DNA of 64,000 nucleotides from JBGLNL01 sp046484125 (GTDB taxonomy: Bacteria; Chloroflexota; Dehalococcoidia; SZUA-161; SpSt-899): assembly GCA_046484125.1 (NCBI GenBank), contig JAWOBX010000049.1, positions 1 through 64,000 of the forward strand, given 5' to 3'. Position 1 is the first letter of the stretch. Each line of letters opens with the position of its first letter. The notes beneath the pieces are model-generated. The model had not been told where the DNA came from and ran no database searches. It worked only from the letters and a program-made list of their open reading frames with translations. Both the position numbers and the translations under genes were made by a program. Of the stretch, positions 58,058 through 64,000 are shown one piece after another.

Positions 58058-58750
58058 ATGGTTGAAGATTACAGTAATGAAATCGAATACGCCTTGAGCC
58101 ACACCGAGATTGTGAGGCCTCCCATGCAAAGGCTCAATACCTTTGGCAATACAAGTGTGCATTATTACCTCCTCACCGAACCAATGGATTCGGTCAATGA
58201 AACGCGTATCCGGGAAGGTAGAGTAATTGCGGAGAGGCCGAGGATCGTCACAGCCGATTATTTCCTCAACGCGTTCGAGGGATTCGGAGAACACGCCAGT
58301 GATCAGGCAAGGGAAATGCTCAGCAGGCTCGGCTATTCGCCGGACATAATGGAATATAAATACCGGAATGAGGACACCCATAGCTGGGTACTATCGGAGG
58401 AAATAGGCGATGTGGCAATCAAGCTCGCCTCCAAGATTGATTACGAGGACGACCCGATGGCGGCCATCCTCAAAGGGCCCGATGATGCCTGGCAGGTATC
58501 TCTCTTGCAGTTCATTATGCAGGTGACAAGGTCATCACTGAGCAAGAATATCCATGATCTCAACAGCCATGGGCTCTTCCAGAGGGAACAGGGAATACCG
58601 AAATTCATCAGGGAGGAAATCGAAGACCTGTTCCGCCAGGTCCAGGAAAGCCGCATCGATATAGACGACCTTGGCTCGAGACTTCAGTCCTACGGTTTAT
58701 TCGAGAGCTATCAGGATCGCTTTTTTGCCCTTTTCCATCGCAACAGATAG
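58058..58750 (+). CDS. Conserved protein of unknown function
   Basis: A 230-residue soluble protein that I do not recognise. The N-terminal half has VNETRIREGRVIAERPRIVT and a helical AFEGFGEHASDQAREML, followed by VLSEEIGDVAIKLASKIDYED. The C-terminal half is helical and ends ESYQDRFFALFHRNR. No cysteine or metal motif. It follows the HAD gene closely and precedes the sirtuin gene, so it may belong to a small regulatory or housekeeping operon. Confidence 0.72.
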   Translation: MVEDYSNEIEYALSHTEIVRPPMQRLNTFGNTSVHYYLLTEPMDSVNETRIREGRVIAERPRIVTADYFLNAFEGFGEHASDQAREMLSRLGYSPDIMEYKYRNEDTHSWVLSEEIGDVAIKLASKIDYEDDPMAAILKGPDDAWQVSLLQFIMQVTRSSLSKNIHDLNSHGLFQREQGIPKFIREEIEDLFRQVQESRIDIDDLGSRLQSYGLFESYQDRFFALFHRNR

Positions 58751-58855
58751 ATAGATGGCTCATGATACCGTTTCCGGGGAAAAAGCCTCGGCGGTAAGTA
58801 CCATCAAGGGATCTCCCTCAAATCTATTCAACCCCGTCCGGGAAGACTTTCAGAA

Positions 58856-59608
58856 ATGGAGAATTACGACAAGGCAGCAAAATTGATAAACGAATCCAGG
58901 AGGCTGGTGGTTTTCACCGGAGCTGGTGTAAGTACGGAATCGGGTATTTCGGATTTCCGCAGTCCGGGCGGCCTCTGGGAGAAATACGATCCGGCCGAGT
59001 TCATATTCGACCGCTTCATCTCCAGTGAGCAGACCCGTGAAAAATACTGGGAGTTCAACCGGGTGCTCTGGCCGGGAATCGTTGAGGCCCAACCCAATGC
59101 CGCCCACCTGGCGATTGCCGAACTCGACCGTATGGGTAAACTTGACTGTGTGATAACTCAAAACATCGACGGACTTCATCAGCGAGCCGGACTTCCGGAT
59201 GAAAAGGTGATAGAACTGCATGGTACCGCCCGATGGGTAATTTGCCTTGACTGCGCCAAGAGGTATCCGCGGCAGGAGATCCACGACCTGGTTGAGTCCG
59301 GCGTAAAGGCCCCGAGGTGTGACGAGTGCGGCGGCATTTTGAAGCCGGCCACGGTATCCTTCGGTCAGGCGATGCCGGAAAAAGAGACTCGTGACGCGGA
59401 AAGGCGATCCGGCTCATGCGACCTTTTCATTGTTATAGGTTCTTCTCTGGTCGTTTATCCGGCTGCACAGATGCCGCTTTTGGCCCGGCAATGTGGGGCA
59501 AAGCTGATCATTATAAATACGACTCCAACCCCGCACGACAGCCATGCCGAGGTGATAATCAGAGAGAAGGCCGGGGAGGCCATGCAGGAGATCATCAGGC
59601 GGCTATAG
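58856..59608 (+). CDS. Sir2-type NAD-dependent protein deacylase
   Basis: A 250-residue sirtuin. The NAD-binding motifs are FTGAGVSTESGISDFRSPGG and TQNIDGLHQRAG, with the catalytic histidine in ELHGTA. The four zinc cysteines lie in CLDCAK and CDECGG, and the C-terminal IIGSSLVVYPAAQ is present. It removes acyl groups from lysines using NAD. Acyl-CoA metabolism is prominent in this window, so lysine acylation control is plausible, but its target is unknown. Confidence 0.94.
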   Translation: MENYDKAAKLINESRRLVVFTGAGVSTESGISDFRSPGGLWEKYDPAEFIFDRFISSEQTREKYWEFNRVLWPGIVEAQPNAAHLAIAELDRMGKLDCVITQNIDGLHQRAGLPDEKVIELHGTARWVICLDCAKRYPRQEIHDLVESGVKAPRCDECGGILKPATVSFGQAMPEKETRDAERRSGSCDLFIVIGSSLVVYPAAQMPLLARQCGAKLIIINTTPTPHDSHAEVIIREKAGEAMQEIIRRL

Positions 59609-59644
59609 CCGCCTGAATGCGGGTAAATTCATTAACTGTAAAAA

Positions 59645-59671
59645 GGTGCCCTGACATAGCGCCAGGGCACC
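59645..59671 (-). terminator. Terminator after the crotonase gene
   Basis: GGTGCCCTG (59645-59653) pairs with CAGGGCACC (59663-59671) over nine bases. On the minus strand it is followed by TTTTT (59644-59640), so it ends the crotonase transcript. On the plus strand the T tract is poor, so its use for the sirtuin gene is less sure. Confidence 0.8.
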
Positions 59672-59695
59672 CGTTACTACCCCCCTCAATACCGC

Positions 59696-60628
59696 CTAAA
59701 TCTTCGCCCCACACTTTCCACAGAACTCGAAATCACTGGGGATATGTACCGCTCCACAGCCTGAACATTTCTTGGTAGGCGGACCGAATTCGTATTCCGA
59801 GGGTATACCAGCGGCGTCTCGCTCCCTGAACCTCATCCATTCGGCTTTGCGCTGGTCGACAAAGGCCGAAGTTCCCTCCATCATCTCAGCGGTATTGGCA
59901 ACGTGAATCGCCCAGAAATCCCTCCCCTGCATCAGCACTGTCGAGGATATATCATGCCAGAAGTTGAGCTGGGTCTTGGTGTACCGGATGGCCCACGGGA
60001 ATTTGTTTATAAGGGTTTTACACAGCTTATCGACTTCTTCATCCAGCTGGTCGAACGGTACAACTTTATTGACTATACCCCAGTCAAGCGCGGTTTGCGC
60101 GTCGATGCGATCATCAGTCATCAGCAGCCAGCGGGCTCGCTTATCACCCATTATCATGGTAGCGAATTGAGTAGTGCCGATGGCGACGGCTCCAACGAAG
60201 GCCTCACCAGCAGTGAATTTCGTGTTATCAGCGGCAATAGCCAGATCACAGAACACTAGCAACTCGAATCCTCCCCCGATAATCTGGCCAAAACAGCGTG
60301 CTACGACCGGCTTACCGCAACTCCTTATGGCGGCGCCCATCCTGGCGAAATCGCCAGTTAGCGCCAACCCTCCCATTGGGTCAGTACAGATATCCTCGTT
60401 TATTGCCTTTACATCAGCCCCGGCAGCGAACGCCTTATCACCCGCCCCCGTCAGCACGATTACAGCGACCCGGCGATCATAACCAAGTTTGTCGAAAGCA
60501 TCGGTCATCTCACGGAATACTTCGATTGTCAGGGCGTTGTAGGCCTTGGGTCGATTGATGGCAACTGTTGCCACCATATCCTTGATATCAACCAGAATTG
60601 AGTTATACGGGCCGTATTCCACAGCCAT
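59696..60628 (-). CDS. Enoyl-CoA hydratase/isomerase family protein with C-terminal zinc ribbon
   Basis: A 310-residue crotonase-fold protein. It has the oxyanion-hole motif AFAAGADVKAI, and IIGGGFEL with the first catalytic glutamate kept. A region follows with EKFPWAIRYTKTQ-like helices (NKFPWAIRYTKTQLNFW). After the domain comes a 30-residue zinc ribbon (KKCSGCGAVH and FCGKCGAKI), unusual for the family. The ATG at 60628 follows GAGGAGG. The open frame runs back into the tRNA-Pro gene and is an artefact there. Substrate unknown. Confidence 0.88.
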   Translation of the reverse strand: MAVEYGPYNSILVDIKDMVATVAINRPKAYNALTIEVFREMTDAFDKLGYDRRVAVIVLTGAGDKAFAAGADVKAINEDICTDPMGGLALTGDFARMGAAIRSCGKPVVARCFGQIIGGGFELLVFCDLAIAADNTKFTAGEAFVGAVAIGTTQFATMIMGDKRARWLLMTDDRIDAQTALDWGIVNKVVPFDQLDEEVDKLCKTLINKFPWAIRYTKTQLNFWHDISSTVLMQGRDFWAIHVANTAEMMEGTSAFVDQRKAEWMRFRERDAAGIPSEYEFGPPTKKCSGCGAVHIPSDFEFCGKCGAKI

Positions 60629-60666
60629 GCAGAACCTCCTCAGAATCTTAGATTGGGCATAAAAAA

Positions 60667-60741
60667 TCGGGGAGAGAGGATTTGAACCTCCGACCCCCTG
60701 CACCCCATGCAGGTGCGCTCACCAGACTGCGCCACTCCCCG
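60667..60741 (-). tRNA. tRNA-Pro (anticodon GGG)
   Basis: A cloverleaf on the minus strand: acceptor CGGGGAG/CTCCCCG, D arm with CGCAGTCTGGTGAGCG, anticodon stem CCTGC/GCAGG with loop ATGGGGT (anticodon GGG), and T arm GGAGG-TTCAAAT-CCTCT. No CCA is encoded. Confidence 0.95.
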
Positions 60742-60874
60742 ATGTAAAGCCAACTTATGTTACCATAGCCATGGAGGAAAATCCAAGCGTCGTTTAGTTA
60801 TGTCAAGCGGCATCCTGAGGATTCTTGACTTCGAAGGTGCCAAGATGATATATTAACGTTCGTCCAAACCGCGT

Positions 60875-60949
60875 GGCAGCGTAGCTCAAAGGTAGAGCAG
60901 GGGACTCATAAGCCCAAGGTTACAGGTTCGACTCCTGTCGCTGCCACCA
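60875..60949 (+). tRNA. tRNA-Met (anticodon CAT)
   Basis: The acceptor GGCAGCG pairs with CGCTGCC. The D loop has AAAGG, the anticodon stem is GGGAC/GCCC-like with loop CTCATAA (anticodon CAT), and the T arm is ACAGG-TTCGACT-CCTGT. CCA is encoded at the end (60947-60949). The first pair is G-C, typical of elongator tRNA-Met, though an isoleucine tRNA with modified CAT is not excluded. Confidence 0.92.
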
Positions 60950-61234
60950 TTAAGAGGGCCGGACCTCCACAAGCAACAAGGGGATTCCCGTCTTTCGTAT
61001 TGGGACTAAGTCCACGGTACCGGATTCACATGTACCCTGTCAACCACCCTTTTCATAGAAGGCTCTACCCTTTAACGGACAGCCGGTGTCAAAGGTGGGG
61101 CAAGTTTCATATGTTACAAATCGCTGGTATCATTTCAACCATAATCAACGCCGCTAATCATTACTCTCCCCGGTTACAAGAGTGCTGAGAGGTCATAGTC
61201 ACGGGTGAGAAATGATTTGTACTCAGGTATGGTT

Positions 61235-61263
61235 TTCACCCCTGGCTTAAATGGTGCTATAAT
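61235..61263 (+). promoter_or_regulatory. Extended -10 promoter for the kinase/dCMP deaminase operon
   Basis: TGCTATAAT (61255-61263) is a perfect extended -10, with TTCACC (61235-61240) 17 bases before it as a weak -35. It would start transcription about 20 bases before the ATG at 61289. The remaining 60950-61234 gap holds no gene or structure that I recognise. Confidence 0.6.
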
Positions 61264-61288
61264 ATGCCTCGAAAGCCGTGAGCGAATT

Positions 61289-61834
61289 ATGAAAGTCGTC
61301 GCAATAGTGGGAATGAATGGCTCGGGTAAATCCGAGGTCTCGGCGCGGTTCGAGGAAGCCGGATTCGTCAGAATCCGGTTCGGTGATATTACCGACAAGG
61401 AACTCGACCGGCGCGGCATGGAGATCAACGAGGAAAACGAGAGGCGCGTTAGAAAGGTTTTGAGGGATGAGCATGGCATGGAGGCATACGCCGTGCTGAA
61501 TCTGCCCATAATAAATGAGGCTCTCAACCGTGCCCATGTAGTTGTCGATGGCCTGTATTCATGGGAGGAATACAGGCTTCTGAAGGAACAATTAGGCGAT
61601 GACCTGATAATTGTAGCCGTCTACGCCTCACCAAAAACCCGGCAAAACCGCCTGCCGAATCGACGCATAAGACCGCTGAGTCCTGAAGAATCCCTCAGTC
61701 GCGACTATAACGAAATCGAGAAACTGAATAAGGGCGGCCCTATAGCTATGGCGGATTTCACCCTTATAAACGAATCGAACCTGCGGGAACTGAAAAGGGA
61801 GACCGGAAAGATCATCTCCTCTATCGCCTCATGA
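61289..61834 (+). CDS. P-loop kinase-like ATPase (AAA/nucleotide kinase-like)
   Basis: A 181-residue P-loop protein with GMNGSGKS, VVDGLYSWEEYRLLKEQLG at the lid region, and VYASPKTRQNRLPNRR. It resembles the archaeal-type dephospho-CoA or nucleotide kinase-like family. It is fused in translation (ATGA overlap) to the dCMP deaminase downstream, which suggests a nucleotide substrate. A separate CoaE is encoded at 38871, so CoA kinase activity is not needed from this gene. Confidence 0.82.
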   Translation: MKVVAIVGMNGSGKSEVSARFEEAGFVRIRFGDITDKELDRRGMEINEENERRVRKVLRDEHGMEAYAVLNLPIINEALNRAHVVVDGLYSWEEYRLLKEQLGDDLIIVAVYASPKTRQNRLPNRRIRPLSPEESLSRDYNEIEKLNKGGPIAMADFTLINESNLRELKRETGKIISSIAS

Positions 61835-62313
61835 AAGAAGCACAACGACCGAACGCGGATGAATACTTCCTCAAGATAGCCTCAGTTGTGGCGGAACGGT
61901 CCACCTGCCTGCGTCATCACGTCGGCGCGGTGGCGGTCAGTAACAAACATATTCTGGCCACAGGGTACAACGGAGCCCCCGCCGGTTTGCGCGACTGCCT
62001 TGAGCTGGGTTGCCTGCGAGATGAACAGGCTATTCCTTCGGGGATGCGTCACGAAGTATGCCGGGCAATCCATGCCGAACAAAACGTTATTATCCAGGCT
62101 TCACTGCATGGCGTGAGCCTGGAGGGGGCCACCATCTACTGCACGCACACACCCTGCATCCTGTGCGCCAAAATGCTGGTAAATGCCAGGATCAGCCGCT
62201 TCGTCAGTTTCCGACAGTACGCCGATGATTCCTTTGTAAGGCTGTTCGATGAGGCTGGAATCACGGTAGACACCCTTCAGATGCCACCCACGGAGATCAC
62301 TCACCTGGAATAA
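61831..62313 (+). CDS. dCMP/cytidine-type deaminase
   Basis: A 160-residue zinc deaminase with the catalytic HAEQN motif in RAIHAEQNVIIQA and the zinc cysteines in TPCILCAKM. An extra N-terminal motif CLRHHVGAV matches ComEB/dCMP deaminases. It converts dCMP to dUMP for thymidylate synthesis. Its ATG overlaps the kinase stop, so the two are co-translated. Confidence 0.9.
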   Translation: MKEAQRPNADEYFLKIASVVAERSTCLRHHVGAVAVSNKHILATGYNGAPAGLRDCLELGCLRDEQAIPSGMRHEVCRAIHAEQNVIIQASLHGVSLEGATIYCTHTPCILCAKMLVNARISRFVSFRQYADDSFVRLFDEAGITVDTLQMPPTEITHLE

Positions 62314-62342
62314 GACAGCCTCCACTCAGCCGGCTTTCCACC

Positions 62343-63248
62343 TCAAACCACGTGAATGATGGTCACGCCGCCAACTATCATACCAATGGCCAGCGACCTC
62401 ATCACGACAGTGCGTACATCCATCCGGCGCTCGAGCAGTATACCGGAGGCGATCCTGCCTAATATCAACGCGTAGATGAACACGAAAACCGGCTGCGTGC
62501 TGGCGATGGTAGAAACCAGCGAAACCGGCCCCCGCTGAATCGACCAGAAGAGAAGAACAATCGCGACTGGAGCCAGCGTTTCGTTGATTGTCAGTATGGC
62601 AAACGTCGATCGCGGTCTCTCCACGCTCCGGAGCTGATTGAAGAGACCGCTCCGGAGTGAGAAAACTATCGCCATTAATCCCCAAATCACCGCCCCGATA
62701 GCGTACATATTCCAGGAGGATATGTCCTCAAGGGCATACTTGCTGGTGAGATTGGCGCCCGCCAGACACAGGGCCGCGATGAACGGCAACGCTACGTATT
62801 TATTGAGTCTGGTAGGCCCGGCTTGTTCGTCTCGCCCCGCCGAGATCAGTATCGCTCCCCCGACTGTGATCATTATCGCCAGCCATTCCACTCCCAGCAG
62901 CCTTTCATTCATTAAAGGAACGGCCAAGACCGCCACGATTACCGGATGAATGTTGACCACCGGGATTATCCTTGAAACCTGCACCTTCTGCATGGCATAG
63001 AGGAACGAAAATACAGCCAGCCCCCTGATAAACCCGGAACCAGCCGCTACCAAAACAGGGCCGGACCCAACCCCTTCCGGCCAGGGCGCGGTTACCAGGA
63101 CAATAACACCATAGAATACGGCTATGACACCTACCGGAAACAGAAAAGCCCACAGACTGGGCATTCTGCTGGCGATCAGGTGACTATCTATAACATTGAC
63201 CGCGGAAAGGATGGCAGCCGCCAGGATGGCGGAATCGGCCCAGCTCAA
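62343..63248 (-). CDS. EamA-family transporter
   Basis: A 301-residue membrane protein with about ten hydrophobic helices in two similar halves, the EamA/DMT pattern. The first helix begins AILAAAILSAVNVIDSHLIA, and each half ends with VTVGGAILI- or VGGVTIIHVV-like sequences. It should export or import small metabolites such as amino acids or nucleotides; the substrate is not deducible. The downstream side faces dCMP deaminase convergently. Confidence 0.88.
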   Translation of the reverse strand: MSWADSAILAAAILSAVNVIDSHLIASRMPSLWAFLFPVGVIAVFYGVIVLVTAPWPEGVGSGPVLVAAGSGFIRGLAVFSFLYAMQKVQVSRIIPVVNIHPVIVAVLAVPLMNERLLGVEWLAIMITVGGAILISAGRDEQAGPTRLNKYVALPFIAALCLAGANLTSKYALEDISSWNMYAIGAVIWGLMAIVFSLRSGLFNQLRSVERPRSTFAILTINETLAPVAIVLLFWSIQRGPVSLVSTIASTQPVFVFIYALILGRIASGILLERRMDVRTVVMRSLAIGMIVGGVTIIHVV

Positions 63249-63384
63249 AACACATCGCTCACTTTCGGTATATTCACCGGATTATAGCTTACAGGATTCA
63301 CGGAAGGATTCAAAGTTCCATCCCGATCACGAGAGATTACGCGCTCGTCCCCACGAATTCGCGCCGCCTGGAGACTGGTTTAAC

Positions 63385-63490
63385 GAACCTCTTGAGGAAA
63401 GTGGTGACTTCGCCCGGTCTGGGAGTTTCCCACGGATTCAAATCTCCGCAGGTTTGGGGGATTCAAAGGGTTGATCTGATTTGCCTTAAG
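63385..63490. repeat. Tandem intergenic repeat, unit 1
   Basis: A 106-base unit beginning GAACCTCT, containing GGTGACTTCG, GGGGGATTCAAAGGGTTGAT and ending TTGCCTTAAG. It is followed directly by a similar unit. The two are diverged in the middle. It is in the noncoding gap between EamA and the P-II gene. Confidence 0.6.
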
Positions 63491-63596
63491 GAACCTCTCC
63501 AATAAGAGGTGACTTCGGGGGGCGGGGGGGGTCCCCCAGCTTTAAAAGTCCTCCATGATTGGGGGATTTAAGGAGGTTGATTTAAGTTGCCTTAAT
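63491..63596. repeat. Tandem intergenic repeat, unit 2
   Basis: The second 106-base unit: GAACCTCT, GGTGACTTCG, a G-rich run with a CCCCC complement (63515-63538), then GGGGGATTTAAGGAGGTTGA and GCCTTAATA. It matches unit 1 in order and spacing. Its end resembles copies at 37638-37671 and, weakly, 42982-43014. Confidence 0.6.
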
Positions 63597-63636
63597 ACGA
63601 ACGGCAATGTATATCAGAATGGTACCGCTCCATGTC

Positions 63637-63658
63637 ATTCCGGCTTGAGGGCCGGAAT
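63637..63658. repeat. Hairpin element ATTCCGGC/GCCGGAAT
   Basis: An 8-base perfect stem with a TTGAGG loop, within TCATTCCGGCTTGAGGGCCG and continuing GAATCCA. This type of small hairpin is scattered between genes in many bacteria. It may be a mobile palindromic repeat or a weak terminator. Confidence 0.5.
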
Positions 63659-63741
63659 CCACTTCCCACCATTCATCCGGATTCGGAGTTTTCGCCGCAA
63701 ACGGCGGGTGATTATTCGCTCTTTATTTGCCGGTCTGGTGG

Positions 63742-64000
63742 CTAAGCCGCACAGCTATCATCACTGTGATGAACCACCCCGGCCACCTTCAAAACGGGAA
63801 CTACAAATGCCAGTCCGGAACCGGGCTCGTTCAGTTCGGCGGCCTGGACGATTCCCTCAAGAATGGCCTCTACCCTGCCTTCATAGGCTATCGAAAGTAT
63901 AATTTCCTTCTCCGGTTCGATGGGAATCCCCATTATTTTACGCTTTTCATGAATCCCCACCCCGCGGCCATACATAACCGTACCGCCTTCGGCTCCAGCC
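63742..64000 (-). CDS. P-II-like regulatory protein (5' end outside window)
   Basis: The visible 85 residues match the C-terminal part of P-II/PII-like proteins: GAEGGTVMYGRGVGIHEK (the T-loop region), then IPIEPEKEIILSIAY, VEAILEGIVQAAELNEPGSG and LAFVVPVLKVAG. It is cut at the right edge. The T-loop tyrosine of GlnB is not obviously present, and the type is closer to P-II-like proteins of unknown ligand. It ends HHSDDSCAA. Confidence 0.78.
   Translation of the reverse strand, partial: AGAEGGTVMYGRGVGIHEKRKIMGIPIEPEKEIILSIAYEGRVEAILEGIVQAAELNEPGSGLAFVVPVLKVAGVVHHSDDSCAA

Noticed and set aside
60629..60703. N-terminal extension of the crotonase into the tRNA-Pro gene
   Set aside because: The extension reads GVGGSNPLSPI, a known artefact of translating tRNA ends; the ATG at 60628 has a good ribosome site.
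63510..63540. G-quadruplex or assembly artefact at the G-rich run
   Set aside because: The run is part of the second repeat unit and pairs with the following CCCCC; no evidence separates a structure from simple divergence.

Overview
The window is a compact stretch of bacterial chromosome, about 52% GC by eye. It has around 80 protein genes, two tRNA genes, one insertion-sequence fragment at the left edge and some intergenic repeats. The gene content points to a strict anaerobe using the Wood-Ljungdahl (reductive acetyl-CoA) pathway. Evidence for this is MetF, two MetV-type proteins, AcsE and CooC, many Fe-S flavoenzymes with Hdr-type CCG proteins, and no recognisable oxygen respiration genes. 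I suspect a Chloroflexota (Dehalococcoidia-like) or similar subsurface lineage, but this is an impression from gene content and not a phylogenetic result.

Region 1 (0.3-8 kb, minus) is one operon. A degenerate formate-dehydrogenase-like subunit, NuoE and a NuoF-GltD fusion lead into MetV and MetF. It looks like a soluble NAD(P)H-linked, possibly electron-bifurcating, methylene-tetrahydrofolate reductase. Region 2 (8.2-10.5 kb, plus) holds a cytosolic GAF histidine kinase and two single-domain response regulators, with a palindrome over the kinase promoter. Region 3 (10.6-16.3 kb, plus) holds a second diaphorase module (NuoE/NuoF/HoxU-like, no catalytic subunit), a PaaG-like crotonase, CooC and AcsE. 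MutL follows on the other strand.

Region 4 (18.3-28.7 kb, plus) reads as half of the Wood-Werkman (methylmalonyl-CoA) cycle. It has a 12S-type carboxyltransferase, a small subunit, a 5S-plus-biotin subunit, malate dehydrogenase, two-subunit fumarase and a soluble fumarate reductase/succinate dehydrogenase with HdrC- and HdrB-like partners. The fumarase halves flank the reductase genes. Region 5 (28.7-43 kb) is mostly housekeeping: NUDIX hydrolase, acetyltransferase, NAD kinase, Mut7-C nuclease, archease with RtcB, LysA, Mrp and CoaE. It also contains a lipoprotein acetolactate decarboxylase and an eight-gene operon with a pair of unknown paralogues.

Region 6 (43-50.4 kb, minus) is rich in redox proteins: nitroreductase, ferredoxin, metallo-hydrolases, an EFR1-type flavodoxin-ferredoxin, an HdrD-like CCG protein, radical SAM, CGGC, a J-protein and an orphan MetV. 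Region 7 (50.5-57.3 kb, minus) is a metal-cofactor-type cluster: a NifU-like scaffold, two NifX-like proteins, three FmdB zinc ribbons, two MinD ATPases with built-in ferredoxin domains, two Gly-Arg-rich DUF5320-type proteins, DUF1847, and the DUF134 regulator with its own promoter and operator-like palindromes. Region 8 (57.4-64 kb) carries a HAD hydrolase, an unknown protein, a sirtuin, a crotonase with a zinc-ribbon tail, tRNA-Pro, tRNA-Met, a small kinase-like ATPase, dCMP deaminase, an EamA transporter, a repeat-bearing intergenic stretch and a partial P-II-like protein.

The strongest candidate for an undescribed system is region 1. Regions 6 and 7, whose genes have no agreed role, come next.
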